This document shows positions 16,942-24,895 of a stretch of DNA of 38,171 bases, piece by piece. Origin of the DNA: an uncultured Lachnospiraceae bacterium. GTDB taxonomy: Bacteria; Bacillota; Clostridia; Lachnospirales; Lachnospiraceae. The stretch spans positions 1-38,171 of the forward strand of contig CAJUNN010000024.1 in the NCBI GenBank assembly GCA_910587955.1, read 5' to 3'. The position numbers and the translations under genes were made by a program. The notes beneath the pieces were generated by a model, which was not told the DNA's origin, searched no databases, and saw only the letters and a list, made by a program, of their open reading frames with translations. How positions within the stretch are numbered: position 1 is the first letter of the stretch; every line of letters starts with the position of its first letter.

Positions 16942-16969
16942 CAGGCCGCTCCCTGTAGGGAATGGCCTG
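16942..16969 (-). terminator. Probable terminator after the MBL-fold gene
   Basis: An inverted repeat (CAGGCC and GGCCTG arms plus inner TCCCTGTAGGGA) lies in the 136-base gap between the MBL-fold gene and the lipoprotein gene. On the minus strand it is followed by TTTCGG, giving a hairpin with a short T-run. Confidence 0.5.
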
Positions 16970-17032
16970 CAACCGGACAAAAAAACCCACTATCTCACTA
17001 TATCATGCGGAGAGAAAAAAGTCCACAGGATT

Positions 17033-17920
17033 TTAAAGCGGAAATGCCGTCTGCCACAGCAGTTCACAGTCTTTAAATACCGCAGACAGCTTTCCCGTAT
17101 CTTTCAGCCAGGAAAGATACGACCGCACCGTACTTCCTACCAGAACGTACTGCTCAAAATTCATGGAAAGCCCGTAGTCTTGAAAGAGCCTCTGGAGAAT
17201 CTTTTCAAAAGTCCGGGGACTTTTGCAGATCATGCAGATTTTTTCCGCAATTTCGTGAACTTTGTCCCGGTTATAGCAGACCAGATCCCGGATATCCTCT
17301 GCCGCATCTGCATGGGCGGGAACAAACATGTCTGCTTCCATTTCCTCCACCATGTCCAGGGTTTTTAAATAGGCTTCTACATCATAGAGAAAGGTAATGG
17401 CATACTTGTCCAGGGAAGCCTTGCTGCTGATACAGTCTGCCAGAAATACCACCCCGTCCGGTGTGCGGAAGCCGGACATATCCAGGAAATGGCCCGGCAG
17501 AGGAAGAATCTCGATCTCTTTGGGAAACGAATCATGGGAAAAATCCGTTACCCGGCTTTCCTGCGCCATCAGGAATTTATGGCGCAGATCTTTGCAGGGA
17601 TAACCGCCGTAGAGAAAGGAAGGCTCCAGTACGGGATACTGGGTAAAGGCCGCCTCCATACCGCCGGCATAGACCCGGCACCCGGTCTGTCCCTGCAGAT
17701 ACCGGTTTCCGCCGATGTGATCCGCATTGGAATGGGTGTTGAGTATTCCCAGAAGCTCCCAGCCGTTTTTCTCCAGAATCTGACGTACTCTGCGCCCTGC
17801 ATCCTTATCGTTTCCGCTGTCAATGAGATAGACACCCTTTTTTCCTGTCCGGTATACGCCGATCTTGGCGGGACAGTTGATGTAATAGCAGGCTTCGCTT
17901 ACTTGAATCAATTCGTACAT
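17033..17920 (-). CDS. MBL-fold metallo-hydrolase with variant metal motif
   Basis: The 295-residue protein has a metallo-beta-lactamase fold: VYLIDSGNDKDAGRR, LGILNTHSNADHIGGN (about residue 62), LPLPGHFLDMSGF, VVFLADCISS and FVPAHAD. The canonical HxHxDH metal motif reads HSNADH, so the second His is Asn, while the Asp-His pair and later His/Asp ligands are kept. The substrate cannot be assigned. The C-terminal ~80 residues form a helical extension that may be a winged-helix-like or dimerisation region. The ATG at 17920 has GGGAGG upstream. The gene lies just downstream of the first hairpin repeat. Confidence 0.85.
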   Translation of the reverse strand: MYELIQVSEACYYINCPAKIGVYRTGKKGVYLIDSGNDKDAGRRVRQILEKNGWELLGILNTHSNADHIGGNRYLQGQTGCRVYAGGMEAAFTQYPVLEPSFLYGGYPCKDLRHKFLMAQESRVTDFSHDSFPKEIEILPLPGHFLDMSGFRTPDGVVFLADCISSKASLDKYAITFLYDVEAYLKTLDMVEEMEADMFVPAHADAAEDIRDLVCYNRDKVHEIAEKICMICKSPRTFEKILQRLFQDYGLSMNFEQYVLVGSTVRSYLSWLKDTGKLSAVFKDCELLWQTAFPL

Positions 17921-18034
17921 GAAAGATGCCTCCCTGTTTTTTTATTTTTATAGAATGTCCGCAGGACATACCTTAACGGACAGTCCGAAGGATTTATTAT
18001 ACGGAGTGCCCGCAGGGTATACGAAACCGGACGT

Positions 18035-18210
18035 GGCCAGAGCTGAAAAATCCCCCGGCAAACGGGGTAGAGACTACGGCGAGCTAGCTCTTAAGACGCA
18101 CTAAGCTCATCAGCAATGGCTTCTTCGCTAAGTGCTTTCTAGAGAGCGGATCTCGTCTCCGTCTCTAGCAACCCCTGAATGGTTTGCCGGGGGATTTTTC
18201 AGCTCTGGTC
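18035..18210. repeat. Hairpin A of repeat copy 1 (full length)
   Basis: The ends GGCCAGAGCTGAAAAATCCC and its complement form a stem of about 28 bp, with one G:T-type mismatch, enclosing a partly paired interior (GGGGTAGAGAC... with ...GTCTCTAGCAACCCC). The apical part holds TAAGACGCACTAA and TAAGTGCTTTCTA, imperfect complements also found in hairpin B. The stem sequence with A/T-rich base can also act as a terminator-like hairpin. Confidence 0.85.
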
Positions 18211-18252
18211 ACTGTTGTCTGGTAATGCAGGTATTTTTATAGCAGACAGCTC

Positions 18253-18427
18253 AAAGAGAGGAAGCTCCCCCTCCAAACAATTTAGAGGCGTCTAAGAGGT
18301 GGAGGGGAGATCCATCCCTTAGAAAGCACTTAAACTGGGAGGCCTCTGCCGAGCAGTTTTTAGTGCGTCTTAGGGATTAGCTTCCCGAAACCTCTGCCTC
18401 CGTTTGGAGGGGGAGCTTCCTCTCTTT
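18253..18427. repeat. Hairpin B of repeat copy 1
   Basis: A 26-bp near-perfect stem begins AAAGAGAGGAAGCTCCCCCT and ends with its complement. The 120-base interior contains TAGAAAGCACTTA and TTAGTGCGTCTTA, the same apical core as hairpin A but on the opposite strand. The reverse complement of this hairpin occurs at 28582-28756. Confidence 0.88.
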
Positions 18428-18478
18428 GGGCGTCCGGCTTTTTATACTTCTTGGACATTATGTATCTTCCACAAAGCA

Positions 18479-18509
18479 AGGCCGGAAACCCTCAGAAGAT
18501 TTCCGGCCT
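18479..18509 (-). terminator. Terminator of the oadA operon
   Basis: A 10-bp perfect stem (AGGCCGGAAA / TTTCCGGCCT) with an 11-base loop starts ten bases beyond the oadA stop. On the minus strand it continues into TTGCTTTG, a T-rich run. Confidence 0.65.
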
Positions 18510-18519
18510 CTCTCATTTT

Positions 18520-19926
18520 CTATACGGGATATGCCCCGTTCTTAGTATCCGCCACCGATGCGTCTACCTTTGTCTTCTGTGCGTCGCGGTATTTGAAGAA
18601 ATCCACAGCCACCTGGGGGAACAGAGCATAGGACAGTACATCCTCATCCTGCTCTTTGTACTGGGACATCTCCGCCTCCAGGGTATCCAGCTCGTTGGGA
18701 ACCAGATCTGCCGGACGGCAGGTAATTACCTCCGCATCTCCGATACACTTCTTCTGCACCTCGGGATTGAAGGGTTTTACAGTCTTTCCGTATTTTCCGG
18801 AAAGAACGTCCTTGGTCTCCTTGGTCACCATCTTGTAGCGCTCTCCGGCCACCACATTCATAACAGCCTGGCTTCCCACGATCTGGGAAGAAGGCGTTAC
18901 CAGAGGACACTCGCCGAAGTCCTTGCGCACCCGCGGAACCTCCTCCAGCACTTCGTAATACTTGTCTTCGGCTCCCAGATCTTTTAGCTGGGAGGTCAGG
19001 TTGGACAGCATGCCGCCCGGTACCTGGTACAGCAGGGTCTTGATATTGACGCCCAGGTTCTTCGGGTTCAGAAGGCCGCTCTCCAGGCACTCGTCGCGAT
19101 ACGGACGGAAGTAATCTGCAATCTCCGCCAGCAGGTTCTGATCGAAACCTGTATCGTACGGTGTTCCCTTGAAGGTCTCTACCATAACCTCCGTTGCGGG
19201 CTGGGAGGTTCCCAGTGCAAAGGGAGACATGGCACAGTCGATAACGTCTACACCTGCCTCTACGGCTTTCAGATAAGTCATGGAAGCGACGCCGGAGGTA
19301 TAGTGAGTGTGCAGCTGGATGGGGATCTTCACGGTCTCTTTCAGGGCTGTCACCAGCTCCGTTGCCTTGTAGGGAAGCAAAAGGCCCGCCATATCCTTGA
19401 TACAGATGGAGTTAGCTCCCATTTCCTCAATCTCTTTTGCAATATTGGTCCAGTATTCCAGGGTATAAGCGTCGCCCAGGGTATAGGACAGGGCAATCTG
19501 GGCATGGCCCTTCTCTTTGTTGGAAGCCTTTACGGCGGTTTGCAGGTTTCTCAGGTCGTTCAGACAGTCAAAAATACGGATGATGTCAATTCCGTTTGCA
19601 ATGGATTTCTGCACGAAATACTCTACCACGTCGTCTCCGTAAGGACGGTATCCCAGAATGTTCTGGCCGCGGAACAGCATCTGCAGGGGAGTCTTTTTCG
19701 CTTTGTCTTTGATTTTGCGCAGTCTGTCCCAGGGATCCTCGTGAAGGAAACGCAAAGAAGCGTCGAATGTAGCGCCTCCCCAGCACTCCAGGGAATGGTA
19801 TCCTACCTGATCCAGCTTCTCTACAATGGGAAGCATCCGCTCGGTACTCATACGTGTGGCAATCAGGGACTGATGTGCGTCGCGCAGTATGGTTTCGGTA
19901 ATTTTTACCGGTCTTTTTTCTGACAT
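18520..19926 (-). CDS. oadA: Oxaloacetate decarboxylase alpha / transcarboxylase 5S subunit
   Basis: The 468-residue product belongs to the pyruvate/oxaloacetate carboxyltransferase family. It has ITETILRDAHQSLIATRM at the start (conserved Asp and Gln of the TIM barrel), WGGATFDASLRFLHEDPW, GVDVIDCAMSPFALGTSQPA and a conserved metal-binding HTH motif in IPIQLHTHYTSG. It transfers a carboxyl group between an oxo-acid and carrier biotin. No C-terminal biotin domain is present; the biotin carrier is a separate gene in the same operon. ATG at 19926 follows GGAGG by five bases. It is the last gene of the operon, 107 bases after oadB and just before a hairpin terminator. Confidence 0.94.
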   Translation of the reverse strand: MSEKRPVKITETILRDAHQSLIATRMSTERMLPIVEKLDQVGYHSLECWGGATFDASLRFLHEDPWDRLRKIKDKAKKTPLQMLFRGQNILGYRPYGDDVVEYFVQKSIANGIDIIRIFDCLNDLRNLQTAVKASNKEKGHAQIALSYTLGDAYTLEYWTNIAKEIEEMGANSICIKDMAGLLLPYKATELVTALKETVKIPIQLHTHYTSGVASMTYLKAVEAGVDVIDCAMSPFALGTSQPATEVMVETFKGTPYDTGFDQNLLAEIADYFRPYRDECLESGLLNPKNLGVNIKTLLYQVPGGMLSNLTSQLKDLGAEDKYYEVLEEVPRVRKDFGECPLVTPSSQIVGSQAVMNVVAGERYKMVTKETKDVLSGKYGKTVKPFNPEVQKKCIGDAEVITCRPADLVPNELDTLEAEMSQYKEQDEDVLSYALFPQVAVDFFKYRDAQKTKVDASVADTKNGAYPV

Positions 19927-20033
19927 TTTAACCTCCTATATTAAGTTCCGCAGAGCCGCTCCCAGTGCGCATATGGGGAACAATTTCCGGCCACTGTCCG
20001 CGCCTCTGCTGTTTTTTTATTATTTTCAGCTTT

Positions 20034-21185
20034 TTACATGACACCAAAGATAGCCATAAAGGTTCCCGCAGCTACTGCCGTACCGATAACGCCGGCCACA
20101 TTGGGACCCATAGCGTGCATCAGAAGGAAGTTGGTGGGATCCGCCTCCGCTCCCACTTTCTGGGACACGCGGGCTGCCATAGGCACTGCGGACACGCCTG
20201 CGGAACCGATAAGCGGATTCACCTTGCCGCCGGTTACCTTGCACATAAGCTTTCCGAACAGGACGCCTGCAGCCGTTCCGAAGGCAAAGGCTACCAGACC
20301 AAGAACCACGATATTAATGGTATCCATATTCAGGAAGGCCTCCGCGCTGGTGGTAGCTCCTACGGAAGTTCCCAGCAGGATAACTACAATATACATCAGT
20401 GCGTTGGACGCCGTATCCTGGAGCTGGCGTACCACACCGGACTCCCGGAAGAGATTTCCCAGCATCAGGGCACCCACCAGAGGAGCTGTGGAGGGCAGGA
20501 TCAGGCAGACTACGATGGTTACAATGATGGGGAAGAGAATCTTCTCCAGCTTTGATACGGGGCGGAGCTGCTCCATCTTAATCTTGCGCTCCTTCTCCGT
20601 AGTCAAAAGCTTCATAATAGGCGGCTGGATGATGGGCACCAGGGACATATAGGAATAGGCCGCCACGGCGATGGGACCCATAATGGCCGTCTGTCCCAGC
20701 TTTCCTGCCAGGAAGATGGAGGTGGGGCCGTCTGCTCCGCCGATGATGGAGATAGCCGCCGCCGCCTTGTCGGAAAAGCCCATAGCCATTGCGCCCAGAT
20801 AGGCGGCGAAGATGCCGAACTGGGCGGACGCTCCCAGAAGGAAGCTCTTGGGGTTGGCGATCAGGGGGCCGAAGTCCGTCATAGCGCCTACGCCCATGAA
20901 AATCAGAGACGGCAGAATCGCCCACTCATCCAACACATAGAAGTAATAGAGAAGACCGCCCACTCCGTTGGACGCTTCCTCAGGACTGATCATAATATCC
21001 GGATAAATATTTACTAGCAGCATACCAAAAGCAATGGGAACCAGGAGAAGCGGCTCGTATTCCTTTTTGATAGCCAGGAACAGGAAAACACACGCAACAG
21101 CAACCATAACGTAATTTCCCCAGGTAAGGTTGAAAAACGCCGTCTGGTGCATGAGGTTTCCCAGGGTTTCTATAATGTATCCCAT
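20034..21185 (-). CDS. oadB: Sodium-translocating decarboxylase beta subunit OadB
   Basis: The 383-residue polytopic membrane protein matches the OadB/MmdB/GcdB family. LVNIYPDIM, PSLIFMGVGAMTDFGPLIANP and ISIIGGADGPTSIFLAGKL carry the conserved Asp/Gly motif involved in Na+ transport. Later are VNPLIGSAGVSAVPMAARVSQ and FLLMHAMGPNVAGVIGTAVAAG. It decarboxylates carboxybiotin and pumps Na+ out. The ATG at 21185 has GGAGG seven bases upstream. The gene lies between the biotin carrier and oadA. Confidence 0.96.
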   Translation of the reverse strand: MGYIIETLGNLMHQTAFFNLTWGNYVMVAVACVFLFLAIKKEYEPLLLVPIAFGMLLVNIYPDIMISPEEASNGVGGLLYYFYVLDEWAILPSLIFMGVGAMTDFGPLIANPKSFLLGASAQFGIFAAYLGAMAMGFSDKAAAAISIIGGADGPTSIFLAGKLGQTAIMGPIAVAAYSYMSLVPIIQPPIMKLLTTEKERKIKMEQLRPVSKLEKILFPIIVTIVVCLILPSTAPLVGALMLGNLFRESGVVRQLQDTASNALMYIVVILLGTSVGATTSAEAFLNMDTINIVVLGLVAFAFGTAAGVLFGKLMCKVTGGKVNPLIGSAGVSAVPMAARVSQKVGAEADPTNFLLMHAMGPNVAGVIGTAVAAGTFMAIFGVM

Positions 21186-21220
21186 GTCTTAACCTCCGTT
21201 GATTTCGTAAGTGTCCAATG

Positions 21221-21592
21221 TTAGTTCAGGGATGCCAGCAGGTCGCCGGATTCCACTGCGTCACCTACGTTTACGTTGATGCCGGCTACGGTTCCGTCTT
21301 CCGGAGCCACCACCGGGATCTCCATCTTCATGGCTTCCAGGATGACAATGCTGTCTCCGGCCTTGACTGCCTGGCCTACAGAAGCCTCTACCTTAAACAC
21401 TTTGCCGGGAACGGAGGCTTTTACCTCGATTCCGCCTGCAGCTGCAGCAGCCGCAGGCTTTGCCGCCGGTGCGGGCGCTGCCTTGGGAGCCGCCGCAGGG
21501 GCCGCCGCACGTACGGGCGCGCTGCCTGCTCCGCCCTCTTCCACGGTTACGTCATATGCTACTCCATTTACGGTAATTGTATAATTTTTCAT
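21221..21592 (-). CDS. Biotin carrier protein of the decarboxylase/transcarboxylase
   Basis: The 123-residue protein has an N-terminal segment (KNYTITVNGVAYDVTVEE), an Ala/Pro/Lys-rich flexible linker (about residues 25-55) and a biotinyl domain ending in ILEAMKMEIPVVAPEDG, with EAMKM as the biotin attachment site (Lys). It corresponds to the gamma/1.3S subunit that shuttles carboxyl groups between the carboxyltransferases and OadB. The ATG at 21590-21592 has AGGAGG upstream; the longer frame to 21637 is rejected because it lacks a ribosome binding site. Confidence 0.95.
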   Translation of the reverse strand: MKNYTITVNGVAYDVTVEEGGAGSAPVRAAAPAAAPKAAPAPAAKPAAAAAAGGIEVKASVPGKVFKVEASVGQAVKAGDSIVILEAMKMEIPVVAPEDGTVAGINVNVGDAVESGDLLASLN

Positions 21593-21624
21593 GTTTGATT
21601 TCCTCCTGAAATTTAATTTAAGTT

Positions 21625-22440
21625 CTAACGTTTCCACTTATTGTTGCTTTTACGCTTAATGGAGCGCACCACAAATCCGTCCGTGGAGGTTCCAAGGCTG
21701 GCTGCCACCGCAGCCGTAATCACTGCAATCAGGGCCAGATCGTCCGTCTCCTCCACAACCGGAGCCAAGGGAGCTGCTGCCGGAACCGCAGCCGGTGCTG
21801 CAGCCGGAGCTGCCTCTTTTTTCTTTCCGCTGAATTTCGCTTCAATGGCCGGGATAAATCCAAAGCAGGAAATGATGAGACAGATGAGAATCAGTACGGC
21901 AAATACTACGCCCATACCCAATACGGTATTGAGGGCCGCCTTCTCCAGAATCTCTCCTGTGGTGTAGATGGGATCCGCCGTCACTGTCGTAATTACATTA
22001 TTTTTATCATAGAGCAGGGTCAGGCGCAGGTCGTGCTTCTCAAACTCGTATACGGCGGAGTAGCTGATTTCTCCGTCCTTCTCCGTCCCGCCCTCATACT
22101 CTTTCAGCTGCACGAAAGCACCCAGCTCCTCCCGATTTGCATCGAAAGATTTCAACAGGCTTAAATAAGCCTCCGCCGTGAAATCAAACTTTCCCTGTCC
22201 GTAAATATAGGGATAGAGGGATACCTCCTGCTCAAAGTCTTCAAAATTTTCTTCCAGATTGGAAACCTGGTCCGCCAGCTCCTCCGGGCTCATGGAGGAA
22301 AGCATCTCCACATACCGGTCGGATTTTTCCTGGTAGGTCTCTTCATTCGGCACCTTCTGCTGCTCTGCACACGCAGACAAGGTAAAGGCCAGCGTCAGCA
22401 GCACCAGCAGGCCGAGCAGTTTTTTCATGTTTCTCTTCAT
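21625..22440 (-). CDS. OadG-like lipoprotein subunit of the sodium pump decarboxylase
   Basis: The 271-residue product starts with a lipoprotein signal (KKLLGLLVLLTLAFTLSACAEQQ, lipobox LSAC). It continues with an extracellular domain of ~140 residues, a single transmembrane helix typical of OadG (TVLGMGVVFAVLILICLIISCFG), and an Ala/Pro-rich stretch. The C-terminus has DDLALIAVITAAVAASLGTSTDGFVVRSIKR, the conserved tail of OadG/MmdD subunits that stabilise the complex. Fusion of a lipid-anchored outer domain to OadG is common in Clostridia. The ATG at 22440 is chosen because AGAGAGG lies eight bases upstream; a GTG nine bases earlier is too close. It is 14 bases after the carboxyltransferase gene. 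Confidence 0.85.
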   Translation of the reverse strand: MKRNMKKLLGLLVLLTLAFTLSACAEQQKVPNEETYQEKSDRYVEMLSSMSPEELADQVSNLEENFEDFEQEVSLYPYIYGQGKFDFTAEAYLSLLKSFDANREELGAFVQLKEYEGGTEKDGEISYSAVYEFEKHDLRLTLLYDKNNVITTVTADPIYTTGEILEKAALNTVLGMGVVFAVLILICLIISCFGFIPAIEAKFSGKKKEAAPAAAPAAVPAAAPLAPVVEETDDLALIAVITAAVAASLGTSTDGFVVRSIKRKSNNKWKR

Positions 22441-22454
22441 ATTATTCACCTCTC

Positions 22455-23849
22455 TTAAACCGTTCCGTGCTTTTTGTCGGGACGGCTCTCTCTCTTCGTG
22501 AATAACATCTCAAAAGCACCAATGACGTACTTTCTCGTATCCTGGGGATCGATGATACTGTCTACATAACCCCTTCTGGCCGCCGCATCCGCGCTTGCCT
22601 GGAGCGCCGCATATGCTTCCGCTTTCTCCTTCAGGGTAGCCGCATCTGCGTCTGCGTACATGATTTTTGCTGCCATCTTGGGATCCATCATGCCGATCTG
22701 GGCACCTGTCCAGGCATAAACCATATCCGCACCCAGGGCCTTGCTGTTCATAGACACATAAGCGCTTCCGTAAGCCGCTCCCGCAATGACATTTACCTTG
22801 GGAACAGTGGCATTTGCAAAGGCATAGGTCAGTTTCGCCATAGCTTTTGCAATGTTGCGCTCTGTACACATATTAGCCTTGTAGCCCTTTACGTTGGTAA
22901 TGGAAAGAACCGGAATATTGAACGCATCGCAGAACTGAATAAACTCTGCTGCTTTCTGCGCGCCCCGGGCTGTCAGCTCCACATCGTTGTTGGCGGCTGC
23001 GCCCACGGTCATGCCGTTGAGACGGATGAAACCGGTCACCATATCCTTGGCATAGGAGGCCTTGGTCTCAAAAAATACATTTTCATCGGAAATACTGGAA
23101 AGAATATAGGGGGCTGAATATTCCACGCTGCCCAAATCTGCACAGACACGGTTCAGATCGTCCATGCACTCCTCAAAGGAAGCGTCGTCCTCATTGTTAG
23201 CCGGAAGCAGAGTTACCAGCTGCCGGATCCGGGCAAAAATTTCCGCTTCATCCGCAGCCACATCCACATTTCCCGCCTCCTCGGCCTGGAATTTCGCGGA
23301 AGCACTGTTGCATTTGGAAACCTCGTTTCCCTCGATGGCATTGGGGGCGTTAACAAACAGTTTCGCCTTGCTATCCTCCATAAAGGTAAAATCGGCCAGT
23401 CCCGGCACAACGGCCAATCCGCCGCCGCAGGTGCCGAATACGGCTGCAATCTGGGGAACCACACCGGAAGCCAGAGTCTGCTGCATATAGATTTCACCGA
23501 ACCCGTTCAGAGCGTCCGTGGCCTCCTGAAGGCGGATACCCGCACAGTCAATGAGCCCGATGACCGGCGCGCCGGTTTTTAAGGCCATCTCATAAAGCCG
23601 GGTAATCTTCTTTGCGTGCATTTCGCCCAGGGTTCCGTTCAGCACGGACGCATCCTGGCTGTATACATACACGAGATTGCCGTCAATGACACCATAGCCG
23701 GTAATGACACCGTCGGATGGGGTTTCTTTCTGCTGCATGTTAAAATCAGTGCTTCTGGCAGTCACCATCCCGCCGATTTCAACAAAACTGTTCTCGTCAA
23801 GCAAGCTTTCAATCCTCTTGCCCGCCAAGCTTTGTGCTGTAATACTCAT
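22455..23849 (-). CDS. Acyl-CoA carboxyltransferase (methylmalonyl-CoA decarboxylase alpha / 12S-like)
   Basis: The 464-residue protein has the two crotonase-like halves of the carboxyltransferase family. The N-terminal half has FVEIGGMVTARSTDFNMQQKETPSDGVITGYG, VYSQDASVLNGTLGEMHAKKI and VFGTCGGGLAVVPGLADF. The C-terminal half has GFIRLNGMTVGAAANNDVELTARGAQKAAEFIQFCDAFNIPVLSITN and AGAAYGSAYVSMNSKALGADMVYAWTGAQIGMMDP. It should move a carboxyl group from an acyl-CoA such as methylmalonyl-CoA to biotin. It is shorter than canonical MmdA/PccB (~510) because the first ~30 residues are reduced. It heads the operon with GGAGGG six bases before the ATG. Confidence 0.9.
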   Translation of the reverse strand: MSITAQSLAGKRIESLLDENSFVEIGGMVTARSTDFNMQQKETPSDGVITGYGVIDGNLVYVYSQDASVLNGTLGEMHAKKITRLYEMALKTGAPVIGLIDCAGIRLQEATDALNGFGEIYMQQTLASGVVPQIAAVFGTCGGGLAVVPGLADFTFMEDSKAKLFVNAPNAIEGNEVSKCNSASAKFQAEEAGNVDVAADEAEIFARIRQLVTLLPANNEDDASFEECMDDLNRVCADLGSVEYSAPYILSSISDENVFFETKASYAKDMVTGFIRLNGMTVGAAANNDVELTARGAQKAAEFIQFCDAFNIPVLSITNVKGYKANMCTERNIAKAMAKLTYAFANATVPKVNVIAGAAYGSAYVSMNSKALGADMVYAWTGAQIGMMDPKMAAKIMYADADAATLKEKAEAYAALQASADAAARRGYVDSIIDPQDTRKYVIGAFEMLFTKRESRPDKKHGTV

Positions 23850-23898
23850 TTTCAGCCCTCCATTTTTTATATTTTAATAATTCTAAACCAATGTATGC

Positions 23899-23927
23899 CG
23901 TTTACAATTTTATCAACAACTTGTCAA
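23899..23927 (-). promoter_or_regulatory. Possible promoter upstream of the carboxyltransferase operon
   Basis: The AT-rich 120-base gap between proB and the carboxyltransferase gene contains a consensus -35 TTGACA on the minus strand (922-927 of the 23,000s) with TAAACG 17 bases downstream as a poor -10. A second pair (TTGTTG, TACATT) overlaps it. The gap clearly looks like a promoter region, but the exact -10 is uncertain. Confidence 0.35.
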
Positions 23928-23969
23928 ATAATCAAGTGTTTTGTGTAAAAAAATCGAGAAACACCCCTC

Positions 23970-24761
23970 CTATTTTCTGCCTGCGAACAGAGTTCCCGCA
24001 GGCTTGCCCTCCACCACATCGTAGAGCACGGCCGGATCCTTGCCGTTGACTACCAGGCAGTCGATTCCCTGGGACATAACCAGCTCCGCCGCCTGAAGCT
24101 TGGTCCGCATACCGCCTGTCCCCCTGCGGGATCCGGCACCCCCTGCCAGCCGGTAGACGCTCTCGTCAATGCTGTCAATGCGGCTGATAAGATTGGCATC
24201 CCGGTAAAACCTGGGATCCTTGTCAAAGAAACCGTCAATATCCGAGAGAATAATCAGTTTATCCGCCCTGCAGAGAACGGCCACCACGGCAGACAGCATA
24301 TCGTTGTCGCCGAAAAGTTTTTCCTCGGACTCAATCTCCGTATAGCTCACAGAATCGTTTTCGTTGACCACCGGAATCACGCCGTTTTCCAGAAGCGCCG
24401 CAAAGGTATTGGAAAGGTTCTCTTTTTTCTCTTCCTCCCGGATATCCTCGGCATTCAAAAGAATCTGCGCCACAGTCTTTCCGTAATATCCGAAAAATTT
24501 GTCATAAAGAAACATATTGGCGCACTGGCCTACGGCAGCAGCCGCCTGTTTCATGCGCATGCTGGAAGGTTTCTCCGATAGGCGCATTTTATTGGCCCCC
24601 ACGGCAATGGCGCCGGAGGAAACAAGAATCACCTCATTCCCCATATTCTGAATATCGGAAAGCACCATAGAAAGCTGCTCGATGGTGCGCAGATTGCTGT
24701 TTCCCTGCTCGTTGGTCAGGGTAGAGGTCCCCACCTTTACTACCATGCGGTTCTTTGTCAT
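23970..24761 (-). CDS. proB: Glutamate 5-kinase (short form without PUA domain)
   Basis: The 263-residue amino-acid kinase starts NRMVVKVGTSTLTNEQGN and has VILVSSGAIAVGANKM, VGQCANMFLYDKFFGYYG, VIPVVNENDSVSYTEIE and FGDNDMLSAVVAVLCRADKLIILSDIDGFFDKDPR, followed by GTGGMRTKLQAAELVMSQGIDCLVVNG. It phosphorylates glutamate in proline synthesis. Bacterial ProB is often ~365 residues with a C-terminal PUA domain; here the protein ends after the kinase domain, a form found in several Clostridia. proA is not adjacent. AGGAG lies eight bases before the ATG. Confidence 0.95.
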   Translation of the reverse strand: MTKNRMVVKVGTSTLTNEQGNSNLRTIEQLSMVLSDIQNMGNEVILVSSGAIAVGANKMRLSEKPSSMRMKQAAAAVGQCANMFLYDKFFGYYGKTVAQILLNAEDIREEEKKENLSNTFAALLENGVIPVVNENDSVSYTEIESEEKLFGDNDMLSAVVAVLCRADKLIILSDIDGFFDKDPRFYRDANLISRIDSIDESVYRLAGGAGSRRGTGGMRTKLQAAELVMSQGIDCLVVNGKDPAVLYDVVEGKPAGTLFAGRK

Positions 24762-24842
24762 CCCTTTATCTCCTTTTCTCCAGATCTTTTTTCCAAAGTC
24801 GTCCGCCCGCTATTATAGCACTCTTTTTCTGACGGGACAACC

Positions 24843-24873
24843 AAAAAATGAGCAGTTGAAATCACTCAACTGC
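24843..24873 (-). terminator. Terminator of the Clp-FtsH fusion gene
   Basis: GCAGTTGA (24852-24859) pairs with TCAACTGC (24866-24873), followed on the minus strand by TCATTTTTTGG. It lies 22 bases beyond the stop of the Clp-FtsH gene and ahead of proB. Confidence 0.75.
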
Positions 24874-24895
24874 CCAGAATAAAATATGGAAAATT

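Larger units (their letters stand above)
17968..18440. repeat. Complex hairpin repeat, copy 1 (outer arm plus inner module)
   Basis: This fills the 599-base gap between the MBL-fold gene and oadA; no gene is visible in it. It consists of a 55-bp outer arm (17968-18022, ATACCTTAACGG to GGGTATAC), then an inner module of about 413 bp (18026-18438) bounded by inverted ends ACCGGACG and CGTCCGGC. The inner module has two large hairpins, A (18035-18210) and B (18253-18427), separated by a 42-base spacer. A second copy is at 28481-28875, where the outer arm is in the same orientation but the inner module is reverse-complemented. No transposase is present. Confidence 0.9.

Noticed and set aside
16078..17076. 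332-residue plus-strand frame opposite the lipoprotein gene
   Set aside because: The minus-strand lipoprotein has a signal peptide, lipobox and catalytic triad; the plus frame has none.
17968..18440. Insertion sequence or transposon with coding capacity
   Set aside because: No transposase-like frame is present; only hairpins and short inverted ends are visible, so it is called a repeat.
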